Shown piece after piece: positions 1 through 12,264 of a stretch of DNA of 64,000 nt. The first letter of the stretch is position 1, and each line of letters starts with the position of its first letter. Source of the stretch: Puccinellia tenuiflora (lineage: Eukaryota; Streptophyta; Magnoliopsida; Poales; Poaceae). The stretch lies in contig QRDG01001914.1 of assembly GCA_012064385.1 (NCBI GenBank), positions 1,116,001 to 1,180,000 of the forward strand, given 5' to 3'. Under the pieces are notes generated by a model. It did not search any database and had not been told where the DNA came from. It saw only the letters and a program-made list of their open reading frames with translations. The translations under genes were made by a program, and so were the position numbers.

Positions 1-414
1 TTCATGGACGAAGTCCAAGTCCTTTGGCACCTTGACCGTGAACACTGGGTAATTTGGCTCCTTGTCTTTAAGAAGGAGGCCCTCTAGCATCAAAATAGAT
101 TCATGCAAAGAGTGCATGGGTCCACGTGCGAGGCGGAGCAGCTCCGGAGGCAGTATCGATTTACCAGCTTCATGAACTCGGGCCAAGCCATCCGCACGGG
201 GGTGATACCATGTCTTCATGACCCCGAATAGTCTTAGGAGCTGGCTGGCTCGCAGAGGCGCCTGGTCCACTCTTTCTCTTCCTGTGCTTCTTCTTCATCT
301 CCGGGGATGGTGGGGGTGGTCGGGGTGCGGACTCCGGGAAAACCGTCTTACGTAGTGTACCAGGGCTGAAAACGTTAGTCGGTTTGGGTACAGCTTGATC
401 GCCGGCCTCCGGAG
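1..414 (-). pseudogene. CACTA second gene, downstream part beyond the LTR-element insertion
   Basis: Continuation of the gene at 10399-11698. When the 5-bp duplication GCGTG is counted once, the reading frame passes across the insertion site: the codons before it (LSEDT) join PPEAGDQ here. The segment is proline- and lysine-rich (PRPPPPSPEMKKKHRKRK, about 345-270). That frame stops near 173. A second frame from about 225 to 1 encodes MKTWYHPRADGL, then LPPELLRL and a VFTVKVPK stretch, a sequence type familiar from grass CACTA second-gene proteins. An intron or a frameshift must join the two; I cannot tell which. The 3' end lies outside the window. The function of this product is not established. 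Confidence 0.6.
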
Positions 415-419
415 GCGTG
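415..419. repeat. Target-site duplication of LTR retrotransposon (left)
   Basis: GCGTG directly before TGAAAGAACAAG. It is identical to 10394-10398 and so fixes the element's outer boundaries. Confidence 0.93.
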
Positions 420-2748
420 TGAAAGAACAAGCTATGCCCGGATGTCGCCTAGAGGGGGGGGGGGTGAATAGGCGATTAAAATTTTTTCTATTTAGGGGCT
501 TGATAATTGCGGAATAAAACTAGATGTTTAAATTAACAAGCCAACAACCTAAAATTCTAGGTTTACCTAAAGTGCACCAACAACCTATGCTAAACAAGGC
601 AAGTAACAAGGTGATAGCAAGATATAGACTTCAAGCACGATGGCTATCACAATGTAAATTTGCATAAGTAAAAGCTCGGGTATAGAGATAACTGAGGCAC
701 ACGGAGACGAGGATGTATTCCCGAGTTCCTCCTTGATAAGGGAGTACGTCTCGTTGGAGGGGTGTGAGCTCGCCACAAAAGGCCTACTCAAGATGCCACA
801 AAGGCCTCACCCTATTCTCCGATGAACCGCACCCAAAGGCTTGGTTCACCTTCCACTATCGGAATCCTTCGGGGCGGATTCCGGAGCCCTTACAACTTTT
901 GGGGCACACACCCACAACTCAATTGGGGGCTCCCAAAGCGTGCCGAAACTCCACAAGCCGAAGTCTTCACGGCACCACCGTCTAGGGTCCAATGACCCAA
1001 GAGTAACAAGCTCCCAACCGTCAATCCCACGAATCACCGTGGGGAGCACAACCCGATGCACCAAATGCTAAAGGGGAAGATCACACCAAGTGGTCAAATT
1101 CTTCTCCCCAAAATCCAACCGAAGCAACTAATGCTACGGAGGGATTTAGGAGGAAGAACGGAGGAGAAACACCAAGAACTCTAAAATCTAGATCCCACAA
1201 GTTCCCCTCACTTAGAGGAGATTTTGTTTGGTGGAAAGATGGATCTAGATCTCCTCTCTTGTTTCCCTAAATTTGGGCAAGAATCATCGGAGGGATTAGA
1301 GGGAATCGAGCTCTCAAAATGTTAGCAATGGAGGAGAGAGAGCAAGGGATGAGATCTACAGGAAAAATGGGGAAGAAGCCCCTTTTATAGGTGGCTCCAA
1401 AAAGGGGAAAAAGAGGGACAAAAAAGGCTGCAGAGTTCCCGGCCTGGGGCCGGCCGGGAGCCGGCCTGGCCGGCCTAGAAAAGGTGTAGCGATCGAACGG
1501 ATCGATCCACCGCACAGGGCAACCGGCCTCCAACCGGCCTTGGGCCGGCCTGGCACTCTAGTTGGGCCGGGAACCCAACAGAGCGGTCCGGGCTGCAACC
1601 AGCCAGAGGCCGGCCAGGAAGTGTGGCTTGGGCCGGGAGCCTGCCCGAACGGGCTGGCCACGTCCCGGCCGGCAAAACAGTTTTTTTTTCTCTTCTCATT
1701 TTTGAAATCTGTCTAATAAAAACTCCGAAATAGAAATGCAATAACTTTCGCCCACGAACTCCGTTTTCGATAATCTTGGACTCGTTGGAATCGTCACAAC
1801 GAGCACTACAAGAATATGCAGAGAAACATCATAGTCCAAGAATATAATATAAAAATAAATGGGGAAAGGTCAAAGCTCCCATTTGCAAATCGGAAATGCA
1901 ATAATTTTCACCCACGAACTCCGTTTTCGATAATCTTGGACTTGTTGGAATCGTCACAACGGGCACAACAAGATTATGCATAGAAACATCATAGTCCAAG
2001 AAGATATTATAAAACCAAATGGGGAAAGTTAAAAACTCATTTTCACGAACTGGAAATTCTATAACTTTTGCAAATGAAGTCCGAATGAAATAAAACCAAT
2101 TTTGTTGGAAAGAGGACGACAAATGCTACCTTTGAAAAAGGCAAAAAAGTAATGGAGATTTTGCAAAGAAATGGAAGAGGTAAATCTTCCGCACGGATGA
2201 ACCGGCAAAATCTCCAATACCGAAACCGCAATAAAAGAGACAAATAAGAACCAATAAAGATGATTGCATGGATGCAAAGGTTTGTGCTCTCTACGGCGAT
2301 ACGATGAGCCCCTCTTGATAGTACGGTTATCTATCCTATAATCCGGTCTCTCACTAAACAACATGAGACCGGTAAAATAGAAACCCTATCAAGATCATAC
2401 CTTTGCCTTGCGCATAAATCCACTTGAGGTCGATGAAGACGATCTTCATATCCTCAAGACGCACCACCTTCCTCGATTGCGCTTCGGTGAAGATTCACTT
2501 GATGCTCCCCCATACACCAAGATGGGAGACGCTCTCTTCGGCATATCTTCACTTGGCCTTGAGTGATGATCAACCCGCACAAAGCCTTGATCAACACAAA
2601 CTTTTCTTCTTCCCTTAACCTTGACTCCAACAAATGGAGAACAAGCAAGCTAATGGACAACCTACAAATATAGCTCAACACAAATATTAGTCCATAGAGA
2701 TTGTCATTAATTACCAAAACCATGCATGGGAGCAACCATGCACTTTCA
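420..2748 (-). repeat. LTR (3' LTR in element orientation)
   Basis: Begins TGAAAGAACAAG and ends CACTTTCA on the + strand, giving the TG...CA termini expected of an LTR. It contains an 11-G run near 453-463, a GGCCGG-rich block (about 1438-1675) and an internal tandem duplication of period 160 bp (copies begin near 1734 and 1894). Open frames in it have no recognisable product and are treated as noise. Confidence 0.95.
1734..2053. repeat. 160-bp tandem duplication inside the LTR
   Basis: Two adjacent copies each contain AAATGCAATAA, ACTCCGTTTTCGATAATC and AACATCATAGTCCAAGAA in the same order, offset by 160 bp. A third, weaker copy may start near 2050. It is also present in the other LTR. Confidence 0.85.
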
Positions 2749-2750
2749 AT

Positions 2751-2762
2751 CTCCCCCATTTT
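2751..2762 (-). promoter_or_regulatory. Polypurine tract of the LTR retrotransposon
   Basis: Minus-strand AAAATGGGGGAG ends two bases before the 3' LTR (2748). This is the position and composition expected for the plus-strand primer of reverse transcription. Confidence 0.85.
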
Positions 2763-5700
2763 GGTAATTGATGACAATCCCTTTTTAAGAGGGTTTATAT
2801 AATGAATAAAGCATCTTTGCAAGACAAACAAGCAAGGATGCAAAGCGCATTAAGGGCAAATGCAACAAAAGCTTAAAACCCAAATTCCCTTAAACCCTCT
2901 AAACTTCTCCCCCATTGGCATCGATTGCCGAAATGGGAAGAAAAATTTAGAGAGCCAATATAGTATGAGTTCCTCCATAAAGGTGATGGCAATCCCTTTT
3001 AACGAATAAATTAGAGGAAATCAAACTATATTGAGGATCAAAAGATTGCAAAAAGGATGAAATCATTTTAAACATCTCCACAAAGGAGAAAAGCAATCAA
3101 AAAGATCCAAAGCGAGAGTTCTAAATAAAAATGGAGAAGCTCCCCAATGTTCATGCACAATGGAGAAGTGCACAAAAATGGCATCCTCGCTCCCCCAAAA
3201 TCATCTAGAACACGCAACAAGTGCAAGAGTGAATAATGCAAAAGCAAATCATAGCACTTGCACCAAAGATGTGGTTGAGCCATAAGAAGATACCAATTTT
3301 CAAAAATTCATCATAAGATAGGCCCAACCGAGATAAAAAGATCTTTTAGAGAAATATGTTCACAAGCTTAGGGATACAAATTGGAAACTAAAACCAATTG
3401 AAAATGCCAAAAGCTAGTGAGAACATTTAGCCAATAAAATTCAACATGCTCACCATGGTAAGCATGAAGTCAAAAGATCCAACAAATACATGAGTGTGTA
3501 AAGATACCAATAAACATAAGACAAGCACTCACGAGACAAATTAATTGGACAAACCATTGAAGATATACATCCGCAAAGAAACATATACATACGAAATGGT
3601 TTGGAAAAAAGAAGAACAAGGTATCCAAAAGGAAGTCATAAATATACAAATGAGATTGTTGCTTAAACGCATAGCACATATCTCAAATTTATCTCATTGT
3701 ATATAAATGAACTTCAAATATATCAAATGCATCACACATATCACTAAGGAAACAAGAGATAGTGGAGATGCTTTGAGTTAGGCAACAAGTATCACAAAGA
3801 AATAATATCAATTGAAGAAAAGGTTTTTGAAAATTCATCACACATATCACAAAGATATATTAAGTGAAGGAAATAGGCCAAAACCACAACAATTGCATCT
3901 AAAAGCTTTTCATGCCAAGAGGCAACCTACACAAGGTTGGATACTAAAAAGTATGCATGAGATAGATACTTGTTACCGAGATGGCATGGTGATGAAGAAG
4001 ATGAGAATTTTGATTATCATCAAAGCTTGACTCTGACAATCACATGGTGAGAACACCTTCCTTATGAATGAGACAAGCATCCAATGCATCTCCATTGTAC
4101 CTAAAACACAATTAGAGTACAAAATGGTTCCCAAACTCATTGGGTCCCATAGTAGTTAGATCAACTACAATATATAGGAAACACTCCACATAAATATGTG
4201 CATATAGATATGAAATTGAATTTCATGCACATCTTAGCCGATTTAGGATTCGGTGGAGTATCCCCTATATATTGGAACTAAAAGGACTAGCATGCCATAT
4301 AACATAAATGTTAAAGGATATACATACAAAGCCTTTCAAGATCCATACGAGATACAATTTGGACAAAAAAACCAAGTAAACCAAGCAGAGAGCACACAAG
4401 AGTGTGACACTAAAGGTTGTCCAAATTATATCAAACTCCAAATCAACACATGATTGAGGAAAAATCAAATCAACAAATGATTGATTCCAAAACACATCAA
4501 CACATGAAGTGTGATATCAAAAGGAATCAAATCAACACAACAAATGATCGATAAGACACCAATTGAAAATAAGATACCAATTAAAACAAAAAATATCAAC
4601 TAGGAGAAAAGATACCAAGAAGAGGATGATACTTGACCGAAATCAAGTAAAGTGAAATAAGGAAAAAAGGTATCAAGACTCCCACGATAAATATTAATTG
4701 GAACACATATATATGGTGGAGATATTAAATTCCAATTAATACCAATTGAAGGTACCAAACATAAGATAAAGAATCAAATGCTAATTGCAAGGATAAAAAT
4801 TGATAGATAGGTTAGTGTTCTAAATAAAAAGGAATGCTCCCCCAAGATTAATGCATTATCTTATATATTTGCGTTTGAATACAAAATGCACACACAAGGG
4901 ATCATTACTCTACGTATTTTATCTACAACACTAAACACTACCAATTGAAAAAATATGATACATTCAAAAGGCAAGGAAGGCAATAGATAAAGCAAATCAA
5001 CGCAAGAGCCAATATGAAGATGGTCTACAAAATCCACCACAATTACTAGTATCACTTGTCATGGACAAGGAGTATATAGAGATATTTCTCGGTGGTATAA
5101 AGGAATGATGTACAAGACCAACTTCACCACAAACTAGCAAATGGCAAAAGATAGGAATTAAAACACCATTTTTTAAAGAGGTTTGTTGGTAGTTTCAATT
5201 ATTCGAACCAACCGGCAAAGCCATGGTTAGAATAAAAGGAAACAAATGGTTTCTCACATAATATATGGAAATGCATATTAGATAAAAACCACACCAAGCA
5301 AGCCCATGCAAACAAGAGCCAAAAGATAACCAAAAGGAAATTGGCACTTGTTCGAGCAAACATGCCACATAGGAGAAAGATAATTTGCAATATCAACTCT
5401 AAGTGGCAAACCTCAAGTGTTCACATTTTTATGGGATTGTAATATGCACATAGCTTATTACTCCCCCATAATGTGATACTTCATTTTAATTTTAAACAAG
5501 AGGCAAATAAAACCAACTAGAGAAATTAATGGACATGTAGAATTTGAATTTCTCATGAATATGACATACCACATAGTAGCTAGGAAATATTGAAATATCA
5601 ATACTAGGTGGTGTCCTTCATGTACACACATTTTTAGGTTTGTGAAGTGCACAAAGCACTTCACTCCCCCAAAATGGGATGGTCCACTAATATCTCAAAA

Positions 5701-6032
5701 AACCAAATTAAATCCACACAAGATCTAAAAAGCTCAACACAAAGTTACGCTTACATGATACACAACTATCATACACAACCTTGAGTAACAAGACTAGTAG
5801 GAAAGAAGCATATCACATACAAGCACATATTAGGAACAAAACTAACACATGCAAGGCAGCAAGCAACTATCAATGAATATATGAGTTAAATACAAGTTAC
5901 CGCAAGGAGGAAGCATTGGATATGAGATAGAGCAATATATTCCAATTGACTTGGCTTGAGAAATAAACCATGAAGATCCCTCAATTCTTCAAAAGTAGCC
6001 AAGTCACCAATGTCCTCCACCACACCTATTGA
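2763..6032 (-). other. AT-rich untranslated spacer of the LTR retrotransposon
   Basis: Occupies the place where pol would lie in an autonomous Copia element, but no open frame longer than about 90 codons and no integrase or RT motif is present. It carries at least five further GGGGGAG-type purine tracts on the minus strand (2907, 3190, 4837, 5461 and 5664), some within degenerate repeats of about 200 bp (compare 5405-5480 with 5610-5685). Confidence 0.8.
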
Positions 6033-6290
6033 TCAAGTTGAAGCTTGTTGGTCCCCAACCAAGTTGGGTCCTAAGAGGTTAGTCACAATAGGTTTGGGAA
6101 CCCAAATGGTGTTTTTCTTGACACCACTTTGAGCTCCCACATACTTGGCAAACACATTGCCAACTCTATCCTTCCTAAGAGAATATACATCATCAATTAT
6201 GATAGGAGAGGAAGAGGTACCGTTAGTGCATGAAGAAGCAAAATGACCTTTGCCACGGCAAAGGTAGCAACATCGACTCTTCTTCTTCTT

Positions 6291-6321
<31 letters not shown>

Positions 6322-8006
6322 ATGGGCTCCTCAACTTGAGGAGCATTGGTTTGAGTCTTCTTAGGAGGTGGCCGTTGTTCAACACGTGGTTGAGCACGAG
6401 ATTGAGCAAGAGGCCGCTTGCCTAGTTGCTTCTCACTACGAGGCATCTTCTTCTTCATTGGGCAATCCCGAACGTGGTGCCCTTCTAGCTTGCACTTGAA
6501 GCAAGTGATCTTGGCCGGATTCTTGATTTGAACTTGGCCCTTCTTGTTGGACTTGGACTTGTTGATGGAGATGAATCCAAGTCCACTCTTGTCATTTGGG
6601 GATTGTTGCACACTCAACATGTTGTCAAGTGCACGCTTCCCTTCATGACGCTTTTCCAAGCCTTTTTTCAAAGAAGTGGCTTGGGCCTTGAGCTCTCCTC
6701 TTTTCTCTACATGGTTAGTGACAACACAAGTACTAGAGGAGGTAGATGCTTCACAAGAAATGGAGTTAGTAGCACAAGCATTATTAACTTTAGGAATAGA
6801 AGAAGAAATCTTATCAAGCTCATTATTTAATCTAGCATTTTCCATTTTAAACACTTTATATTTTGCATGAGCATGATCACGTTCTTTAATGATTTTAGCA
6901 ATTAATTCATTATGAGACTCCTCGATAGATTCTAATTTCTCCTCTAGAGAAGCACGAGTCTCATGCTCTTCCTCAAGAGCATCTTCTAACGATGCTTTCT
7001 CCATAGCATCATCTCTTTCTATCTTACCTTTTTCTTCAAGGCTAGCTTCCAAAGCCTCAATAGTTTCCCCATGCTCAATTAGGGTGCTCATGATTTCAAA
7101 GAGGTTAGCTTGGGCACTTTTATTGCTAGGAAGGGCTTTAAGAATCATTAGACCTTTATTTTGAAGCATAGCATTAACCTTTTCCATATCATCTTCTTCA
7201 TCATTATTATCATCATTATTATTATCATTGCTAGAAGAAGATTTAGCCATAAGGCAATGAGTGATGGATGAAGAAGAATAATTGATTTTTGAACTACTCA
7301 AGTTCAAATCTTGTTCCACAATTAATTGGGTTTCCTCTACTTTAATATTAATGCAAGAGTTAAAAGGAACACAAGCATTTTCATCATGGGAACAAGATAA
7401 AGCAAGCATATCATCATTAGATTTATCTAAGCAATTTTTGGATGATATGCAAGGACTATCAACACTAGCATATATGACATTTATAGTGCTAGAAGAGTTT
7501 AAGTCCAAAGATGAGGCATTACAACAAGATAGCGATAAAAGATCATCAAAGAAGAGCTCACAATCAATATTGCAAAACCTATAACTACTCACCATCACAT
7601 TAGTTTGTGGCTTACCACATTTTGGTGAAGTAGATGAAGACGAGAGCTCGTCACGGCCGGAGGTGGAGGGAGAACAATCATCCTCAATAATGTTGGACTT
7701 GCCGTATTTATCTTGAAGCTTTGTCCATAATTCGTGAGCGTCCCGGAGAGGCATGATTGACTCAAAAACTACAACACTCACAAATTTGCAAAACTCATTA
7801 GAGGCTAGAGCATCTAGATATAAGTTTTTCTCATCCTCTAAAGTCGTACTTTCGTAATCCTTTGGAGAAGAAAAACCTATATCTAAGATACGCTCAATAT
7901 TGGGGTCCAAGACCCGTAAGTGATTAAGCATATGAGTTTTCCAAACATTAAAATTTGTGCCATTAAATCTAAATAAGGAATTGTGCACTAAATCCCTAGA
8001 CGACAT
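6033..8006 (-). CDS. gag: Gag-like nucleocapsid polyprotein of the LTR retrotransposon
   Basis: A 657-residue open frame starting 41 bp after the primer binding site. The N-terminal ~115 residues (FRFNGTNFNVWKTHM ... LWTKLQDKYG) resemble the UBN2/DUF4219 gag domain of plant Copia elements. A Ser/Asn-rich middle and an acidic run are followed by a long coiled coil (about 325-410, rich in EE, LEE and heptad Leu). Two CCHC zinc knuckles follow: C502-C505-H510-C515 and C580-C583-H588-C593. A run of 14 lysines (563-576), encoded by a CTT microsatellite at 6279-6320, sits just before the second knuckle. Expected role: packaging of element RNA into virus-like particles in the cytoplasm. No stop or frameshift interrupts it; no protease or polymerase follows. 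Confidence 0.9.
6279..6320. repeat. (CTT)14 microsatellite coding poly-lysine in gag
   Basis: Fourteen perfect CTT triplets, read on the minus strand as AAG codons. Length changes here stay in frame. Confidence 0.95.
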
Positions 8007-8046
8007 CTTTACTCTCTAGGCGGTAAAGCCAAACAAGAGAGACGAG

Positions 8047-8058
8047 GCTCTGATACCA
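8047..8058 (-). promoter_or_regulatory. Primer binding site (initiator tRNA-Met)
   Basis: Minus-strand TGGTATCAGAGC, the standard plant PBS complementary to the 3' end of initiator tRNA-Met, two bases inside the 5' LTR (8061). It sets the element's orientation. Confidence 0.95.
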
Positions 8059-8060
8059 AT

Positions 8061-10393
8061 TGAAAGAACAAGCTATGCCCGGATGTCGCCTAGAGGGGGG
8101 GGGGGTGAATAGGCGATTAAACGTTTTCTATTTAGGGGTTTGATAATTGCGGAATAAAACTAGATGTTTAAATTAACAAGCCAACAACCTAAAATTCTAG
8201 GTTTACCTAAAGTGCACCAACAACCTATGCTAAACAAGGCAAGTAACAAGGTGATAGCAAGATATATACTTCAAGCACGATGGCTATCACAATGTAAATT
8301 TGCATAAGTAAAAGCTCGGGTATAGAGATAACCGAGGCACACGGAGACGAGGATGTATTCCCGAGTTCCTCCTTGTTAAGGGAGTACGTCTCGTTGGAGG
8401 GGTGTGAGCTCGCCACAAAAGGCCTACTCAAGATGCCACAAAGGCCTCACCCTATTCTCCGATGAACCGCACCCAAAGGCTTGGTTCACCTTCCACTATC
8501 GGAATCCTTCGGGGCGGATTCCGGAGCCCTTACAACTTTTGGGGCACACACCCACAACTCAATTGGGGGCTCCCAAAGCGTGCCGAAGCTCCACAAGCCG
8601 AAGTCTTCACGGCACCACCGTCTAGGGTCCAATGACCCAAGAGTAACAAGCTCCCAACCGTCAATCCCACGAATCACCGTGGGGAGCACAACCCGATGCA
8701 CCAAATGCTAAAGGGGAAGATCACACCAAGTGGTCAAATTCTTCTCCCCAAAATCCAACCAAAGCAACTAATGCTACGGAGGGATTTAGGAGGAAGAACG
8801 GAGGAGAAACACCAAGAACTCTAAAATCTAGATCCCACAAGTTCCCCTCACTTAGAGGAGATTTTGTTTGGTGGAAAGATGGATCTAGATCTCCTCTCTT
8901 GTTTCCCTAAATTTGGGCAAGAATCATCGGAGGGATTAGAGGGAATCGAGCTCTCAAAATGTTAGCAATGGAGGAGAGAGAGCAAGGGATGAGATCTACA
9001 GGAAAAATGGGGAAGAAGCCCCTTTTATAGGTGGCTCCAAAAAGGAGCCGTTGGAGGGGAAAAAGAGGGACAAAAAAGGCTGCAGAGTTCCCGGCCTGGG
9101 GCCGGCCTGGAAAAGGTGCAGCGATCGAACGGATCGATCCACCGCACAGGGCAACCGGCCTCCAACCGGCCTTGGGCCGGCCTGGCACTCTAGTTGGGCC
9201 GGGAACCCAACAGAGCAGTCCGGGCTGCAACCAGCCAGTGGCCGGCCAGGAAGTGTGGCTTGGGCCGGGAGCCTGCCCGAACGGGCCGGCCACGTCCCGG
9301 CCTGGAGCCGGCCCGGCCGGCAAAACAGTTTTTTTTCTCTTCTCATTTTTTAAAATCTGTGTAATAAAAACTCCGAAATAGAAATGCAATAACTTTCGCC
9401 CACGAACTCCGTTTTCGATAATCTTGGACTCGTTGGAATCGTCACAACGAGCACTATAAGAATATGCAGAGAAACATCATAGTCCAAGAATATAATATAA
9501 AAATAAATGGGGAAAGGTCAAAGCTCCCATTTGCAAATCGGAAATGCAATAACTTTCACCCACGAACTCCGTTTTCGATAATCTTGGACTTGTTGGAATC
9601 GTCACAACGGGCACAACAAGATTATGCATAGAAACATCATAGTCCAAGAAGATATTATAAAACCAAATGGGGAAAGTTAAAAACTCATTTTCGCGAACCG
9701 GAAATTCTATAACTTTTGCAAATGAAGTCCGAATGAAATAAAACCAATTTTGTTGGAAAGAGGACGACAAATGCTACCTTTGAAAAAGGCAAACAAGTAA
9801 TGGAGATTTTGCAAAGAAATGGAAGAGGTAAATCTTCCGCACGGATGAACCGGCAAAATCTCCAATACCGAAACCGCAATAAAAGAGACAAATAAGAACC
9901 AATAAAGATGATTGCATGGATGCAAAGGTTTGTGCTCTCTACGGCGATACGATGAGCCCCTCTTGGTAGTACGGTTATCTATCCTATAATCCGGTCTCTC
10001 ACTAAACAACGTGAGACCGGTAAAATAGAAACCCTATCAAGATCATACCTTTGCCTTGCGCATAAATCCACTTGAGGTCGATGACGATCTTCATATCCTC
10101 AAGATGCACCACCTTCCTCGATTGCGCTTCGGTGAAGATTCACTTGATGCTCCCCCATACACCAAGATGGGAGACGCTCTCTTCGGCATATCTTCACTTG
10201 GCCTTGAGTGATGATCAACCCGCACAAAGCCTTGATCAACACAAACTTTTCTTCTTCCCTTAACCTTGACTCCAACAAATGGAGAACAAGCAAGCTAATG
10301 GACAACCTACAAATATAGCTCAACACAAATATTAGTCCATAGAGATTGTCATTAATTATCAAAACCATGCACGGGGGCAACCATGCACTTTTA
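8061..10393 (-). repeat. LTR (5' LTR in element orientation)
   Basis: Partner of 420-2748. The outer end reads CACTTTTA instead of CACTTTCA, so the canonical TG at the element's 5' end has mutated to TA. Differences from its partner cluster as indels in the GGCCGG-rich block (about 9040-9320) and are otherwise mostly transitions. The same 160-bp internal duplication is present (near 9382 and 9542), so it predates insertion. Confidence 0.95.
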
Positions 10394-10398
10394 GCGTG
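10394..10398. repeat. Target-site duplication of LTR retrotransposon (right)
   Basis: GCGTG, identical to 415-419. Confidence 0.93.
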
Positions 10399-11698
10399 TC
10401 TTCAGATAAACCCTGAAAGTTCAGGCGCTGCGTGCATGTAGTGGGACGAGCAGGTTGATCGCCTTGAGCGCGGAAGGGTTCTTCATCCACAGGAGGCATG
10501 TACATGTCCACGCCGGCGCCAGTGTTGAGGAAGCCCTCGACGTCGACATCATCACCATCGTCGTCGTTGGCATCAAGTTGAGGTGCAACGACAACGCCTT
10601 TGGACGGTTGCGGTACAGATGCTCCCAACAGTTTTTGGTGGCGGCTGCTGGTGGCGACGACCGCCGGTTCCTTCTGAGTGGTGGTGATGGCTGCAGGCTT
10701 TGAGGGCTGAACGATCGGGGGGCGAATGATCGGGGGGCGAATGATCGGGGGCCTCGAGGTGGCGCCGATGGTGCGCCTTAAGCCTAGAAGACCACTCCCA
10801 AGACGAATCTAGGTCTTCGGCCATTTCATCAGCCAGCCGGTGCAATCTTTAAGGACCATGTCCTCATCGGCTCCCGGAGGTTGAAAGGGGGGCTCGACGT
10901 CGCGAAACTCAGGCACTATCGTAACCAACCTGACCCTCATCAGATCCTCGTCCATTTTACTGTGGTGCATATCGCGGCTCATTGGTTGTACGACAGTGCC
11001 CTGAGGACAATCCTTCAACTCGCCGCCGGGCACCACCCTATGCAGTAGTATGCAAGGCATGTCCTGAGTCAAAACATGTTGGGCATCATGAGATGTCAGT
11101 CATCATAGGCATAGTTATACAAGATGCCGCAGACTAACTAATTAGTTACCTGGGTGATGGCGTCGAGCTCGGCAACTGTCGAGACAAGGGCGCCGGTGCC
11201 GGCGGCCGGCCTATCATTCTCCGGCCGCTCGGTTGCATTATGAAGCACAGCCGCCGGCGGCTGCGGCTCGGTATCTTTCGCGGTAGGGGGCGTCGTTGTG
11301 ACCAAATCGAGCGGCGGCTGCGCCGCGGCGTTGGGCTGCGGGGTGTTCAGGTCCGGCGGCACGTTCTGGTTCATGATGGAGTTGCTGCCGCTGACGCTGG
11401 GCACGTATATCGTCCCCTGTCGACCAGCCGCATTCCAAGCAGCTAACCCCTCCATCAATCCAGGGGGTAAGAAACTTCTCAGCTTCTCGTCCACTAACCG
11501 GTGAACCGTGGTGGAGTCCACTTTTTCATTCTCCAGTGTCTCCACCTTCTTCCTTAGCTCCACAACCTCGGCTTTATCCTTACTCGGCTTCCTCCTCTCC
11601 TTTTTCGTCTCAGCGTCCGAGTGGTAGTAGTTGGTGAACTTCATGCTCGTACCAAAGCCGGACACACGGCCAACTGACGTCGCCTGGGATGACATCAA
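10399..11698 (-). pseudogene. CACTA second gene (TNP-associated protein), 5' part, broken
   Basis: First exon 11698-11150: serine-rich start, basic heptad region (KERRKPSKDKAEVVELRKK, a likely coiled coil), then Pro/Ala-rich sequence. It ends ITQ before a GTAACT donor. The second exon begins at 11063 after TTTTGACTCAG, phase 0, with DMPCILLHRVVPGGELKDCP, and keeps one frame to the LTR insertion at 10394 except for a TAG at 10809-10811 in WLMKWPKT[stop]IRLG, a likely CAG-to-TAG change. Repeated RPPIIRPPI units lie near 10720-10750. The architecture matches the second protein that accompanies TNP2 in grass CACTA elements, but its activity is unknown to me. The stop codon and the 10-kb insertion make it non-functional. 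Confidence 0.65.
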
Positions 11699-12264
11699 TG
11701 AGATTTTTTAAGTTTAAATTAGAATATCTTTTATCTTTTGACCAATTAATCCGATTGACATCAGTGAGGTTTTTCTTCTTAATTTGGCACTCATGCATGG
11801 TATATAGAAATGGCAACCAGTGCAGCAAAATTTTCCTAGCAGCATGTACTCAAATTTTCCTAGCAGCATGATAGCAAAAAATTTCATGTAATCAAATTTT
11901 CCTAGCAACTTACACAACAAGCATGATATCAATTTTCATGATAACACTTGGGCTTGGGATTTTAACAAACACCAAGGGTGCAGCTCTTGGTAGGGGAAGG
12001 AGGAGAGGGAGAGGGGCAGCACCTCGGGGAGGGAAGGGAGGGGAGGTCGTCAAAGGCGGTGGAGGTGCTCCTCGTGGGCATGGTGGAGGTGCTCCTCGTG
12101 GGCGTCGAGGTGCCGCAGCGGAAGGGTTGGGTTGGGGCGGCCGGCGGCGGCGAGTTGGGGCGGTGGTGGTGCGGCGGCCGACGGTTGGGCATCGAAGGGG
12201 GCACGTGCGGGTGTGTGACTTGGGGACGAAAGAAAGGAGAAGGGAAAGAAAGGGGAGGGCCCAG

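Larger units (their letters stand above)
420..10393 (-). mobile_element. Non-autonomous gag-only LTR retrotransposon (Copia-like)
   Basis: Two nearly identical LTRs (420-2748 and 8061-10393) flank a 5.3-kb interior, bounded by GCGTG duplications. On the minus strand the order is 5' LTR (10393-8061), primer binding site complementary to initiator tRNA-Met (8058-8047), gag ORF (8006-6033), a 3.3-kb AT-rich spacer without long ORFs, polypurine tract (2762-2751), and 3' LTR (2748-420). No protease, integrase, reverse transcriptase or RNase H is visible, so mobilisation would need enzymes in trans. By eye the LTRs differ at about 26 substitutions plus a few indels (about 1.1 %). With the commonly used grass rate of 1.3e-8 per site per year that implies insertion roughly 0.4 million years ago (inference). 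It is inserted in the second gene of a CACTA element. Confidence 0.95.

Noticed and set aside
764..1071. Short overlapping frames repeated at 8404-8711
   Set aside because: They are duplicated only because they lie in the two LTRs; no domain, and they overlap on both strands.
2763..6032. Hidden pol gene in the LTR element
   Set aside because: Scanned both strands for integrase and RT motifs; only short frames without motifs.
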